A stretch of DNA of 64,000 bases from Candidatus Poribacteria bacterium (GTDB lineage: Bacteria > Poribacteria > WGA-4E > WGA-3G). Of this stretch, positions 1 to 10,059 are shown one piece after another. Position 1 is the first letter of the stretch, and each line of letters begins with the position of its first letter. The notes under the pieces were generated by a model. The model was given only the letters and a program-made list of their open reading frames with translations, had not been told where the DNA came from and made no database searches. Where the stretch lies: positions 149,711-213,710 of the forward strand of contig JAPPIG010000109.1 in the NCBI GenBank assembly GCA_028820635.1, in the 5' to 3' direction. Both the position numbers and the translations under genes were made by a program.

Positions 1-81
1 AAATTTGCACCACCGGGATATTATGGTGTGATTTTTGAACCAGAGACAGGGGAAATTATTGATTGCGAACCACAGCGGTGA
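1..81 (+). CDS. C-terminal end of a gene cut by the window edge
   Basis: Frame 1 is open from the first base and ends at a TGA, encoding 26 residues that begin KFAPPGYYGV and end CEPQR. The run looks like real protein, but it is too short to assign to a family. It lies 129 bases upstream of guaA on the same strand. Nothing more can be said without the upstream sequence. Confidence 0.5.
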   Translation, partial: KFAPPGYYGVIFEPETGEIIDCEPQR

Positions 82-210
82 TACGTAATATACTATTTGC
101 TTGGAACAATTATAATTCAAACATCCTTATAGGAAAATTACCGAATTAAATCCTTAAAATTCATATTGGCAACCCTGCCGAAATCCAATATCTAAAAATG
201 GAGAAAAGAC

Positions 211-1752
211 ATGAAGCGAGACGCTATTGTCGTTTTAGACTTTGGCTCGCAATACACGCAGTTAATTGCTCGGCGCATTCGGGAGCAGCAGGTTTACTGC
301 GAAATTCAACCTTATACTTTGCCGCTTAGCGATATTGAGAAAATGTCACCTAAAGGGATCATACTTTCTGGTGGTCCCGCAAGTGTGTACGAGGAAAATG
401 CGCCAAAGATAAATGCTTCTCTTTTCACACTTGGTATTCCAGTGTTGGGCATCTGCTACGGCATGCAACTCATTGCTTTTCTCTTAGAAGAGGGTAAAGT
501 CCATCCCGCAACAGAACGGGAATATGGGAATGCACAACTTCAAGTTATCTCCACATCAGACCCATTATTTACTGACTTACCATCCGAATTGTCTGCATGG
601 ATGAGCCATGGAGATAAAATTGACAAACTTCCGAAGGAGTTCCGCACAATCGCCCAAACACCAAACTCGCCTATCGCAGCGATGGTCAACTCCGATGGCA
701 CTTTGTACGGATTGCAATTTCACCCTGAAGTTGAGCATACACGAGATGCTGACAAAATCCTTCACAACTTTGTCCGACATATCTGTGGATGTAATGCAAC
801 TTGGACGATGGATACATTTATTGCAGAAGCCATAACAGACATCCGATCAACGGTGAAGGACGAAAAGGTGCTATGTGCTGTCAGCGGTGGCATAGACTCA
901 ATGGTGCTTGCGACACTCCTTCATGAGGCGATAGGTGATGCGTTAGTATCCGTTTTTGTAGATAATGGACTTTTACGCCAAAATGAGGTGGAACAGGTTT
1001 TAGCAACTTGTAAAGCGTTGGGAATAAAAATTGAGTTCGTGGATGCGGCAGAATCTTTCTTGAATGCGTTGGCAGGTATCGTAAATCCAGAACAGAAACG
1101 CAAGGTTATCGGTGCACAGTTTATTGAAACCTTCAGGGCAAAAGTAAAGCAGCTCGGACCTTGCCGTTTTCTGGCACAAGGCACTCTCTACCCAGACGTC
1201 ATAGAGAGCGTTTCCACCAAAGGACCTTCTGCTACGATTAAAACACACCACAATGTCGGTGGACTCCCACCTGACATGCCGTTTGAACTTATTGAACCTT
1301 TTCGTGAACTTTTCAAAGACGAGGTGCGAGCCGTGGGTGCTGAATTAAACGTTCCACCCCATGTGCTTGGTAGACACCCGTTTCCTGGGCCAGGGCTTGC
1401 TGTGAGAATAATCGGTGAGGTAACACCGGAACGGTTAGCAGTGCTAAGATCGGCTGATGCAATTTTTATCAATGAAATTAAGGCTGCAGGATTGTACGAT
1501 GAAATTTGGCAAGCGTTGGTAGTACTGCTGCCTGTTAAGAGTGTTGGTGTGATGGGGGATGAACGGACGTACGAAAATGCGGTTGCCTTACGTGCTGTTA
1601 CCAGTAGTGATGCTATGACAGCGGATTGGGCGAGAATCCCCGATGATGTTTTAGCAAAGATTTCTACCCGAATCATCAATGAAGTCCAGGGTATCAACCG
1701 TGTTGTCTACGACATTAGCTCAAAACCACCGAGCACGATTGAATGGGAGTGA
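211..1752 (+). CDS. guaA: GMP synthase (glutamine-hydrolysing)
   Basis: This cytosolic enzyme converts XMP to GMP using ATP and ammonia released from glutamine, the last step of de novo GMP synthesis. The N-terminal class I glutamine amidotransferase domain has its nucleophile in GICYGMQ (Cys82) and the His171/Glu173 pair in FHPEVE. The ATP-pyrophosphatase domain starts near residue 200 with the PP-loop SGGIDS (225-230). The C-terminal dimerisation domain follows and ends with the usual IEWE. The 513-residue length is normal for GuaA. The ATG is preceded by GGAG. The gene overlaps the next one by a few bases, so the two are probably co-transcribed, although no functional link is obvious. Confidence 0.97.
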   Translation: MKRDAIVVLDFGSQYTQLIARRIREQQVYCEIQPYTLPLSDIEKMSPKGIILSGGPASVYEENAPKINASLFTLGIPVLGICYGMQLIAFLLEEGKVHPATEREYGNAQLQVISTSDPLFTDLPSELSAWMSHGDKIDKLPKEFRTIAQTPNSPIAAMVNSDGTLYGLQFHPEVEHTRDADKILHNFVRHICGCNATWTMDTFIAEAITDIRSTVKDEKVLCAVSGGIDSMVLATLLHEAIGDALVSVFVDNGLLRQNEVEQVLATCKALGIKIEFVDAAESFLNALAGIVNPEQKRKVIGAQFIETFRAKVKQLGPCRFLAQGTLYPDVIESVSTKGPSATIKTHHNVGGLPPDMPFELIEPFRELFKDEVRAVGAELNVPPHVLGRHPFPGPGLAVRIIGEVTPERLAVLRSADAIFINEIKAAGLYDEIWQALVVLLPVKSVGVMGDERTYENAVALRAVTSSDAMTADWARIPDDVLAKISTRIINEVQGINRVVYDISSKPPSTIEWE

Positions 1753-1757
1753 TTCGG

Positions 1758-2582
1758 ATGAAAATCCGGAATTATGCGGATGTTACGGATCGCATTCTTG
1801 AGGCTCTTAGGAAGTCTGACCGTCTCACAGTTTGGCACCAAGAGTATACTACTTCCACTTATCCTTTATACTGTTTGCGTTATACTGCTCAACAAAAAAG
1901 TTCTCCCCTGATTTATGTATCAGCTGGAATCCACGGAGATGAACCAGCGGCCGTTGAATGTGCGCTGCGCCTTGTTGAACTGCTTGTTGATAGTGATCTA
2001 CATAACCGTTTCCCATTTCCATTAAACGAATACAATTGGCTCATCTCACCTTGTGATAATCCTTACGGGTACGAAAGAGACATCCGTGAAAATTCTGCTG
2101 GGTTTGATCTTAATCGGATGTTTGAAACACCAACCCAGTGTCCAGAAACAGCGTTCATCGCAGAATCACTTCAACGTAAACAGTGCGCGCACCCACAAAA
2201 TACACGCAGTAATAATACTATAAGGAAAAGAGGGAAAATTGAACTTGCGTTGGACTTACATGAAGATAGCGAAAGCGATGGGTTTTATTTGTGGGAACGT
2301 CGCACTTCACAATGCCTACCAATCGGCAATGTAATTGTGAAAAACGTAGCAGGATTATGCTCTATCAATCAAGAACCCTTGATAGAAGATCATCGCAATG
2401 AAAATGGAGTGGTCACACTGCTTGATCAAGTTACGACTAAGGGATGGACACGCGGAAGGTATTTAGCTGAACAAGTAAATACACGTTGTTTAATTCTGGA
2501 AACACCAACGCAGCTTGACTGGGAAACACGAATCGCTGCACATCTGATGGCTATCCAGACAGCAGCCAAACATGCTTTATAG
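1758..2582 (+). CDS. M14-family zinc carboxypeptidase / AstE-AspA-like deacylase
   Basis: A 274-residue predicted metallohydrolase. GIHGDEPAA near residue 59 supplies the His-x-x-Glu zinc ligands of the M14/AstE-AspA fold. A second motif, LDLHEDSESDGF, fits the later His ligand and substrate region, and FDLNRMF is also typical of the family. The ORF track starts at 1743, inside guaA, but GGGAG at 1745-1749 sits eight bases before the ATG at 1758, so I take that start. There is no signal peptide, which points to a cytosolic enzyme acting on small peptides or acylated amino acids. The substrate cannot be read from the sequence. It is probably co-transcribed with guaA. Confidence 0.75.
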   Translation: MKIRNYADVTDRILEALRKSDRLTVWHQEYTTSTYPLYCLRYTAQQKSSPLIYVSAGIHGDEPAAVECALRLVELLVDSDLHNRFPFPLNEYNWLISPCDNPYGYERDIRENSAGFDLNRMFETPTQCPETAFIAESLQRKQCAHPQNTRSNNTIRKRGKIELALDLHEDSESDGFYLWERRTSQCLPIGNVIVKNVAGLCSINQEPLIEDHRNENGVVTLLDQVTTKGWTRGRYLAEQVNTRCLILETPTQLDWETRIAAHLMAIQTAAKHAL

Positions 2583-2599
2583 TAAAATCTATAATTACT

Positions 2600-2705
2600 T
2601 TGGTAGGTGCGTTTTCCCGACAAATGCCAAAAAGCGCATTTGTCGTTGATTCACCACACCCTACTGGGTAAAAAAATGGTGCGGTTAGAAAACGACACCT
2701 ACAGG
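2600..2705. repeat. Imperfect inverted repeat between convergent genes
   Basis: The left arm GTAGGTGCGTTTTCCCGAC and the reverse complement of the right arm, GTAGGTGTCGTTTTCTAAC, match imperfectly. Between them lies a smaller hairpin, ACAAATGC...GCGCATTTGT. A similar GGTAGGTGCG start recurs at 21603. The location between convergent genes suggests a short mobile or palindromic repeat that may also stop transcription in both directions. Confidence 0.45.
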
Positions 2706-2754
2706 TCATGGGGAAACTGGCTTTACCGAATCATTTTTTAACTTCAACAAGTAT

Positions 2755-3990
2755 TTAACTGTTCTGATAAACTGCAGCCGCCGCACTAACAGCAGTTCCA
2801 GTATCAACTTTGTATCCAAACTCAATAAGTAGAGTTTCAATTGCGTTTAGAACAAGTAAGACATTCTGTTCGTTAGCAGCATCACCCATAAGTCCAATTC
2901 GCCACGCTTTACCAGCAAAAATCCCCAAACCACCACCAATTTCAATGCCGTAGTCTTGAATAAGACGTTTTCGTATCGTAACATCATCAATTCCATCTGG
3001 AATGAGCAGTGTAGTTAACATCGGAGCGCGATGATTTTCTATTGCGGCAGGTTGTAAACCGATAGCTTCAGCACCAGCAATCAAAGCTTTTGCATTGCGT
3101 TCATGTCGTTGGTAGCGTGGCGATACGCCTTCCTCTATTACAACCCGTAGTGCCTCGCGCAGGGCATAAATCATGGACATGGATACGGTATGATGATATT
3201 TTCGTGAGTCCCCCAACCAATATTCTGCAAGCAGTGTTGCATCCAAATAAAAACTCCGAATTTTCGTTTTACGGTTCCGAATCACTTCGACTGCACGGTC
3301 ACTAAAACTGATTGGCGAAAGTCCGGGAGGACCCGCAAGACATTTCTGTGTACAACTGTAGGCAATATCAATGCCGCGCTCATCAAGTTCAACAGGTTGT
3401 CCCCCAAGCGACGTGACACAATCCGCCAGAAACAATGCCTCCTTTTCATTGGCAATGTCAATTATCTGTTCTAACGGTTGTAGAATACCGGTCGACGTTT
3501 CACCATGGACAACTGCCACAAGTTTCGGTGTGACTTTGCTGCATGCTTCGGCAATCTGCTCCGGTTCAATAATATTTCCCCATTCAGCGTGGACAGGTGT
3601 AACATGTGCACCACACCGTTCCGCAATTTCTGCTATCCTGCCGCCGAAGTAACCGTTAATCCCTACGATTACAGAATCCCCCGGTTCAATAATGTTGGTG
3701 AGTGCTGTTTCCATGCCTGCAGTACCGGTGCCAGAAACAGGAAAGGTAAGGGAATTTTGGGTGCCGTAGACTTGCTGTATCAAGGCAACAGTATCATCCA
3801 TTACATCAACAAAATCTGCATCTAAGTACCCAAGCATAGGGGTCGTCATTGCTTTGAGGACGCGTGGATTTGCTATGCTGGGTCCTGGACCGAGTAGGAT
3901 ACGCGGGGGTACTCTCAATTCATCATACACTTGCAGTAACTCCTCTGATTGCCTTTTATACTCTTGAGGACTCAGCCGCAAGACAGACAA
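2755..3990 (-). CDS. Class V pyridoxal-phosphate aminotransferase (alanine-glyoxylate / serine-pyruvate type)
   Basis: This PLP enzyme probably transfers an amino group between small amino acids and glyoxylate or pyruvate. The family N-terminal signature LLGPGPSIANPRVL is present, with GTAGMETA cofactor contacts, the HGETSTG segment and the Schiff-base lysine in SCTQKCLAGPPG. The C-terminal GIEIGGGLG...WRIGLMGDA is characteristic of the AGXT/SPT group. The annotated start is TTG directly after an in-frame TAA, with no clear ribosome-binding site, so the first few residues are uncertain. No partner gene in the window suggests a particular pathway; serine-glyoxylate or alanine-glyoxylate exchange is the safest reading. 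Confidence 0.88.
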   Translation of the reverse strand: MSVLRLSPQEYKRQSEELLQVYDELRVPPRILLGPGPSIANPRVLKAMTTPMLGYLDADFVDVMDDTVALIQQVYGTQNSLTFPVSGTGTAGMETALTNIIEPGDSVIVGINGYFGGRIAEIAERCGAHVTPVHAEWGNIIEPEQIAEACSKVTPKLVAVVHGETSTGILQPLEQIIDIANEKEALFLADCVTSLGGQPVELDERGIDIAYSCTQKCLAGPPGLSPISFSDRAVEVIRNRKTKIRSFYLDATLLAEYWLGDSRKYHHTVSMSMIYALREALRVVIEEGVSPRYQRHERNAKALIAGAEAIGLQPAAIENHRAPMLTTLLIPDGIDDVTIRKRLIQDYGIEIGGGLGIFAGKAWRIGLMGDAANEQNVLLVLNAIETLLIEFGYKVDTGTAVSAAAAVYQNS

Positions 3991-4076
3991 TTAATTCGGT
4001 TTTAAAGATAAGGTAGGTATTTTACGTAAAGCGATATTGTTTGTGAACACATAATTGCCCTACGTATAAAATAGGA

Positions 4077-4103
4077 TAGGGACAGGTATAAGACCTGTCC
4101 CTA
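4077..4103 (-). terminator. Hairpin downstream of the giant TPR gene
   Basis: TAGGGACAGGT and ACCTGTCCCTA form an 11-bp perfect stem around a 5-base loop, 26 bases after the stop of the minus-strand TPR gene. The tract that follows on the minus strand is only moderately T-rich. It may therefore be a dispersed palindromic repeat acting as a terminator rather than a canonical intrinsic terminator. Confidence 0.5.
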
Positions 4104-4128
4104 CGAATACAGTGTTCGTTAGCCCAAG

Positions 4129-7100
4129 TTATTCGCTACCGTTCTCAGGTTCTCCCTGCAATGGCTCAATATTCTTAGACTTCATGTAAGCTTGAATCTC
4201 ATTAGACTTAAGAATACAGTAGTTAATTGCATCCTCAACTTGGGTGTCAGTTGGGCTATCAGTTGCATACTTCTTAGGCAAGAATTGGAAATAATACAAT
4301 GCATACGGAAAATAGTTTTCCTCTTTATTCGCGAGCATTGTATATGCTTCCCCTAACTTACCGTAAGAAAGATCAGCATATTTGGTTTCTGAATAAACTT
4401 TTGTGATCGCTTTGAAGAGATCAATTGCATCTTCAATGTCAGACTTTTTGGATGCTCTTTGAGCCTTACCAAGTGATGCGTTAGCATACTTATATTCATT
4501 AAGCGCGAGAAAACTCTCGGTCTCATTAAGGAAACCCTCTGCAGTGTTTTTGGACTCTGCACTGAGACCGGGCGCTGCGAGCGCGCGCCTGTAGTTTTCA
4601 ATCGCCTGTCGGAAAAGTTCAATTTGCTCAGTTGCCTCAAGTTCTGGATCCAAAGCGGCGTTATAGTGCTTATTGCCAATGTTGATGAACGCCTCACCAG
4701 CGAACTTGCTATTGTTATATTCCTTGACAAGTATCTCGTTTGTTTCGAATAGTTTGTCAAGAAACGCTTTTTCAGCATCTGTATTACCTGCGTCTTTCGC
4801 TGTTTCAGAGAGAAATTGATAACAAGTAGCGATAGCGTATAAGGATTCAGGAGCTTTTTCATGCGTCTTGTTAACCCGTCTGACCTTATCATATTCAACA
4901 ATAGCTTTTTCAAACTGCTCTGTTGTATAGTAAGCTTCGCCAGCTTGATACTGCCAGAGTGCAGCATCTTTGGCATTTGGATAACGTTTGACAAGATCAT
5001 TGAAAACCTTAACAGAAGCGTCAAAATAAGCAACAGCTTGCGGAGACATCTCTTCGTCTAATCCAACTTGCATCCGTCCCAAGTCAAAGTTAGCAGAGGC
5101 TAAATAAGTTAATGAAGTCTCCACGTCCCCTGATAGATCCTTTGAGGCAGGGAATATACCTGCATCCGCATATTTAACAAACTCTGTAAGTGGATCAATG
5201 GCGAGTAACAACTCTGCACGCCTCTTAAATCCGGCACCAAGTGAATAGTATATCTGGCCGGCTTGGAAAAGCGAATTTTGCACATACGGAATGACCGATT
5301 GTTTATCCGCCTTCTCTATAGGCGAAGCAAGTTTGCTAACTTCAAAGAAAGAAGAAGCGGCTAACCCACTCGTGTCAATATAGGGCTTAAGATCAAATCC
5401 TTGGGGTAGATCCTCAGGATAGTGGGTGCGCGCTTTATCTGAATAGAGAAATCCGAGGGTATATAGCGCAGCAACTTTTTGCGCAACAGTTGCAGTCGGA
5501 CTTGTCTTAAGTGCTTCTACTGAACTTATTGAATCAGCGATAGCCTCGTCTAAGCGATCCAATTTCACAAACAGTTCAGAACGGCGGAGACCCGCATCAG
5601 CAACCATAGAAGCAACACCGGTATTCTGTTCCGTACTATAGTTGGCAATCAAGTTTTGGAAAACTTCCAATGCTTTATCAAGTTTGTTGAGTTTTTCTTG
5701 ATAAATCAAACCCATCCTATAATAGGACTGTGCCTTCACCAGATTATCAGCTAACTGAATAGCGTTCTGATAGTTTGTCAATGCATCATCATACATCTTA
5801 AGATGTTCGTCTTGTGCATAAGCCATTGCAAAATAGGAACGTCCTCGTAAGTCAGCATCTTCGCTATTAGCAATAATGTACTGATACTCTTTCACAGCGT
5901 CCTTATAATTACCAACGTTATTGAATAATTCAGCAAGTCGCGAGTGCGCTTGAGAGATCAGATTCTTGCGATTTTCGTCCTCGGTTTGACCTTCAAAGGA
6001 AGTGACCTGCTTGAAGGCATCAATTGCACCTTGCGTATCCTTTAACCCAAACTTTGATAAACCGAGCGTATAATTTGCGCTAATGAGGTTATCAACGTTA
6101 TCTGTCATTCCGAGAACTTTTTCTGCTTCACTGGCAGCATTGGTATACGCGAGTTGTGCTGCATCAGCATCTTCAGCTTTCTGAGCTATCTGGTAATAAC
6201 AGACAGCAGATTGAAATTGTGCAGTTGGTGCAATTTCGCTATTTGGGAATTTTTCGACGAATAATTTATACGCAGCGAGAGCTTCTTCAAAACGTTCTTT
6301 ACTGTAGTAAGTATGCCCAATCTTAAGTTGTGATCGGATGCGAGCATCTTCGCGTGCTCCAGAGTTATTAACAACTTGCTGTAGACTCGCGACAAGACCT
6401 TCAATATCATCAGCGTTTATGTTTTCAAGGGCAGTTGCTTTGATAAGATCAATTTGTCCGAGTGTTTGGAGAACCAACTCTTCACTACTGTCAGCGAACT
6501 TTTCGGTTGCTGCGTCTGCTGTCTGAACAATTAGTGACCATTTCGTTGTATCACCATGTTTTTGGGCAGCATCTTGGTAAACAAGTGCCAAGCCATAATA
6601 GGCTTCAATGGCGTTTGGACTATCCGCGTATTCCGCAACAACCTTATTGAAAGCCTCTGCAGCTTTTTCAATAAGCTCAGGTTTCTCCGATGAAGCATGA
6701 TAGTAGCAAAGACCGACAAAGTACAATGCATCATCTGCATATTCACCTGTTGGGTTACCATCAACAACATCTTGGTATTCGGCAGCCGCTTCTTCAAACC
6801 GTTCTTCAGCACGCAGCAGATCTGCAAGCTTAATTTCTGCCAATGAAAGATTGTTTTTATCTTCAAGTTTTGACATTATTGAATTGTAATAAGTGATAGC
6901 TTGGGGTTTGTCCCCCTGCCTCACATAACTGTTTGCGGTGAGCAAAAGTGCACGTTCATAGTAGTTACTGGCTTCAGGAATCATAGCGTAGCGTTGTCGC
7001 GCTGTATCCCATGCCCCCAGCATCTCGTGTGAGAGAGCTTCGTTCATGAGACATGCTTCAACCTGGGCAATACGTTCTGAGAAGTCTTGGTAACGCCCTT

Positions 7101-8841
7101 CTTCAATGCCAGGACGAAAAGATTCATCAGAAAACATGTTGATAGCGTCTTGGTATGCCTCAACAGATTTTTGGAGATATTCCGCATTGAAATTTGTGGT
7201 AGTATCACCTTCTTGATAACCTTCAGGTTTCGCGGCTTCATAGTAGGAACGACCTTCAAAGAATTTGCCCATTAACTTGATAAGATGGAATTTTGGAAGT
7301 GGACGGTATTCCCACAATTTAGCGTATTCTTCTGCGGCTTCAACGTATTGCTTAAATTCGGTGCGTTTAATGTCAGCAAAGCGGAGTTGTACCTCTGCAG
7401 CAAGGATATCAAATTCGTTATCGTTACGATTTTTTTCAATAAAATCGCCAGCAATTTTCTCCAATTCTTCCTTGCGTTCCAAGTCATTCAATGTCCAGAT
7501 TGCACCATATAGTGCATGCGGCACAACAGGGTTTTCTGGGAAATCGTCAACGGTTTTCAGGTACCATTCTAACGCGAGTTCAAGCGTCGCTGCCCCTTCC
7601 TGCGTCTCACCAGCATCGCGTTGATTAGTTCCAAGTTTGTAATATGCTTCACCAACTTGTAAAGAGCAATAAGGTGTTAAACTGAGTTCAGCGGCTTCTT
7701 CGGATTGCATTTCACTTTTTTCATGTTCAATAACCGATTGATATGAAGTGATAGCATCACTCCAACGATCCAATCGGAACTGACTATCGGCTATACCGAG
7801 TTTTGCATCACCGATGAATGCACTCTCTGGATATTCGTCTAACAGTTTTGTGTAAGATACAATTGCGTTTTCATAGTCAGCTTGATCAAAGTATGTTTGC
7901 CCAATGGCAGACTGAATTTCGGATTGGAGGCCACGGTCTGCTGTATTTTGGAGTGCTAACTCAAAGTTAACGCGTGCATTGTCATAGTCCTTCTGTTTAG
8001 CATAAATATGACCTTGGTCGAAGTATGCCGCCGTAACAAGTTGATGTTCCGGAAATTGTGTAATGAAGTTTGTATAACGACTAATCGCTTCATCATCTCT
8101 ATTAAGTTGATTCAAACAGAAAGCGGCTTTATACATCGCTTCGGCATGCAGTTCTGGAAAATTCTTAAACTCATCAGTTGCAAATTTATCAAATTCCGGG
8201 TAAGCTTGTTCGTAATTGCTTTCGTCAAGGAACGATTGAGCGATGAGAAGCTGCGCGTCATCCTTGAATTCAGAGTTAGGAAAACCGACAAGAATATTGT
8301 TAAAAGCGGTCCGAGAACTCTCATAATTTCCTAACTTATAATTCAATTGACCGATTGCGTACCACGCGTTCTCTACTTGTAGACTGTTAGGGAAATTATC
8401 AATCAATTGTGTGAACTTTGCTTCAGCAAGTTCATACTGTTCAGTTCTATATAGAATATGTCCCCAGAGGTATGTTAACCCTTCTTGATGTTTAGCCATA
8501 GTAGCGTTAGGAGCGACTTTTTCAATATACTCAAGCGCTGTATCATAGTGGTTAACATCACCTGTCTGCTCAGCAAGTCGAGAATAAGAAACAGCAATTT
8601 GAAAATTAGCAAGCGTCGTAAAATCTTTGTCAATCACTTCGGTTTTCACACCGCGTTTTTTCGACTCTTCAAGTGCCTCAGTATACTTGGCTATCGCCCC
8701 TTCATAATCCGCTTGTTCATATAGTCCTTTAGCAGATAAATAGAGTTGTTCCACCTTTTTTGAACTTCCCATCATAAAAGGCGAGAGTAGAGCAACGATA
8801 AGGGCGAGACCGCCAATAATGCCCAAAATTCTTGGATTCAT
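4129..8841 (-). CDS. Very long tetratricopeptide-repeat protein with N-terminal membrane anchor
   Basis: A 1570-residue protein of unrecognised specific function. Residues 8-25 (IIGGLALIVALLSPFMM) form one hydrophobic segment that likely anchors the chain in the inner membrane. The rest is dozens of TPR or Sel1-like helical pairs with hallmarks such as AIAKYTEALE, AWYAIGQLNYKLGNYE and LFNNVGNYKDAVKEYQYII. The TolA-binding-like motif YPNS/FPNS recurs at repeat boundaries. The start is well set: AAAGGAG lies shortly upstream of ATG. The protein probably forms a long solenoid scaffold in the periplasm. The next gene upstream, also on the minus strand, is an anti-sigma factor, but a 180-base gap makes one operon uncertain. 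Confidence 0.85.
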   Translation of the reverse strand: MNPRILGIIGGLALIVALLSPFMMGSSKKVEQLYLSAKGLYEQADYEGAIAKYTEALEESKKRGVKTEVIDKDFTTLANFQIAVSYSRLAEQTGDVNHYDTALEYIEKVAPNATMAKHQEGLTYLWGHILYRTEQYELAEAKFTQLIDNFPNSLQVENAWYAIGQLNYKLGNYESSRTAFNNILVGFPNSEFKDDAQLLIAQSFLDESNYEQAYPEFDKFATDEFKNFPELHAEAMYKAAFCLNQLNRDDEAISRYTNFITQFPEHQLVTAAYFDQGHIYAKQKDYDNARVNFELALQNTADRGLQSEIQSAIGQTYFDQADYENAIVSYTKLLDEYPESAFIGDAKLGIADSQFRLDRWSDAITSYQSVIEHEKSEMQSEEAAELSLTPYCSLQVGEAYYKLGTNQRDAGETQEGAATLELALEWYLKTVDDFPENPVVPHALYGAIWTLNDLERKEELEKIAGDFIEKNRNDNEFDILAAEVQLRFADIKRTEFKQYVEAAEEYAKLWEYRPLPKFHLIKLMGKFFEGRSYYEAAKPEGYQEGDTTTNFNAEYLQKSVEAYQDAINMFSDESFRPGIEEGRYQDFSERIAQVEACLMNEALSHEMLGAWDTARQRYAMIPEASNYYERALLLTANSYVRQGDKPQAITYYNSIMSKLEDKNNLSLAEIKLADLLRAEERFEEAAAEYQDVVDGNPTGEYADDALYFVGLCYYHASSEKPELIEKAAEAFNKVVAEYADSPNAIEAYYGLALVYQDAAQKHGDTTKWSLIVQTADAATEKFADSSEELVLQTLGQIDLIKATALENINADDIEGLVASLQQVVNNSGAREDARIRSQLKIGHTYYSKERFEEALAAYKLFVEKFPNSEIAPTAQFQSAVCYYQIAQKAEDADAAQLAYTNAASEAEKVLGMTDNVDNLISANYTLGLSKFGLKDTQGAIDAFKQVTSFEGQTEDENRKNLISQAHSRLAELFNNVGNYKDAVKEYQYIIANSEDADLRGRSYFAMAYAQDEHLKMYDDALTNYQNAIQLADNLVKAQSYYRMGLIYQEKLNKLDKALEVFQNLIANYSTEQNTGVASMVADAGLRRSELFVKLDRLDEAIADSISSVEALKTSPTATVAQKVAALYTLGFLYSDKARTHYPEDLPQGFDLKPYIDTSGLAASSFFEVSKLASPIEKADKQSVIPYVQNSLFQAGQIYYSLGAGFKRRAELLLAIDPLTEFVKYADAGIFPASKDLSGDVETSLTYLASANFDLGRMQVGLDEEMSPQAVAYFDASVKVFNDLVKRYPNAKDAALWQYQAGEAYYTTEQFEKAIVEYDKVRRVNKTHEKAPESLYAIATCYQFLSETAKDAGNTDAEKAFLDKLFETNEILVKEYNNSKFAGEAFINIGNKHYNAALDPELEATEQIELFRQAIENYRRALAAPGLSAESKNTAEGFLNETESFLALNEYKYANASLGKAQRASKKSDIEDAIDLFKAITKVYSETKYADLSYGKLGEAYTMLANKEENYFPYALYYFQFLPKKYATDSPTDTQVEDAINYCILKSNEIQAYMKSKNIEPLQGEPENGSE

Positions 8842-9021
8842 TACATTCTCCTTTGGATATAGATAAAGAAAAGTTGGGGGAATAAAGAAAATCTTCCACC
8901 CATTGATTTTTCAAAATATGGACGGAATACAATAACCGCCCTGTCTTTTGTAAATCTGTCTTGATAGCACATCAAGACTATATTATGAAGTATCAAAACA
9001 CTTCGTTTGATTTGAAAGCAG

Positions 9022-9960
9022 TTACAATTTACTTAAGTCGTAGAGTTCTGGCATATTAAGTACTTCTGAAGATACGTTTTCTGAAGACACGTTCATTAAT
9101 TTGTCAACATACCGGGATAACCTACGGTGCTTTCGCTGGTATTTCTCTGAAAAGGGGGCAACTTGAAGTTCCAACGGAAGCGAGGCATAATTATCCTCTT
9201 GTAGAGGTGATTTCCTGCTTAAAACGTCAGGTTGTGCATAAACAATAAGTTCAGAATCCGCAGCATCACTCGGAACAGAACGATCATTACTGAGATGCAT
9301 AACAATTATATGGCCTTCGGTTTCAGTAGTTAAAGGTTCTGTCAATTTCCAATAGCCTATTTTCTCTGAATTTGCTGCGGGAGTTGGTGAACTAACTTCT
9401 CCAGGTGCCTTCCGTTTGGTTTTACGATCATTGTAAATGTCTTGTCGCAACTTTGATTTTGCGTTGACAGCAGATGATTCGTTGGATAGAACCGTTTCAC
9501 CTGCTTGTTGTAGATATACCTTAGGCGGTGGTGAAACTTCTTGTTTCAGCAAATGCGTTACCACAAATCCTGTAGTTATTAACACCAAAAGCACCCCTAA
9601 TGGTAACGCATTCATCCTGATGAAACTATATCGTCCAAAACTTTGACGAAGTTGCGTTAGCAAAGACCAAGTAAACTGCAACAACGAAGTCTTTAGCCGT
9701 TGGTTTAGCGGGATGGGTCCCTTATTTTCAATACAACGGTGCAATTCTACCTCAAATTGATGAAAATAACTATCAGGTGTTTCGGGTTCAACATAAAAAT
9801 CAACAACAAGATCACGCGTCTTTTTGAGAGCATTGACTTCATGTTGACATATTAAACAACTCTGGAGATGTGCTTCAACCTTTGCAGCGTCGCGCGCTGA
9901 AAGCGTATCATCTATGTAGTCTGATATAAAACGTTGTATAGCGTTACATTTCAGTTTCAT
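9022..9960 (-). CDS. Zinc-finger anti-sigma factor with one membrane segment
   Basis: This probably sequesters the ECF sigma factor encoded just upstream. The N-terminal domain has the ZAS/zf-HC2 pattern, with CNAIQRF, then KVEAHLQSCLICQHEV (His-x3-Cys-x2-Cys). A hydrophobic segment, LPLGVLLVLITTGFVV, follows roughly 100 residues later, leaving a C-terminal domain of about 150 residues outside the membrane. The ORF track begins at a GTG (10011). I prefer the ATG at 9960 because MKLKCNAIQRF is where homology to the family should begin, and the extra leader KCNKTRKSAK looks non-conserved. GAGGA lies upstream of this ATG, though rather far (about 14 bases). What signal the outer domain senses is unknown. 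Confidence 0.82.
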   Translation of the reverse strand: MKLKCNAIQRFISDYIDDTLSARDAAKVEAHLQSCLICQHEVNALKKTRDLVVDFYVEPETPDSYFHQFEVELHRCIENKGPIPLNQRLKTSLLQFTWSLLTQLRQSFGRYSFIRMNALPLGVLLVLITTGFVVTHLLKQEVSPPPKVYLQQAGETVLSNESSAVNAKSKLRQDIYNDRKTKRKAPGEVSSPTPAANSEKIGYWKLTEPLTTETEGHIIVMHLSNDRSVPSDAADSELIVYAQPDVLSRKSPLQEDNYASLPLELQVAPFSEKYQRKHRRLSRYVDKLMNVSSENVSSEVLNMPELYDLSKL

Positions 9961-10059
9961 AACTTTTGCCGATTTCCTCGTTTTGTTACACTTATTGGAA
10001 ACCGCTCCCACAAGTTTTTAACACTTATTCAATTTTACCGACAATAGTGGGAAAACTTA

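Noticed and set aside
1188-1697. 169-residue minus-strand ORF opposite guaA
   Set aside because: It is antisense to a highly conserved part of GMP synthase and has no family features.
4353-5033. 226-residue minus-strand ORF within the giant TPR gene
   Set aside because: It is an out-of-frame shadow of the TPR gene, with low-complexity Ile/Leu/Ser composition and no independent ribosome-binding site.
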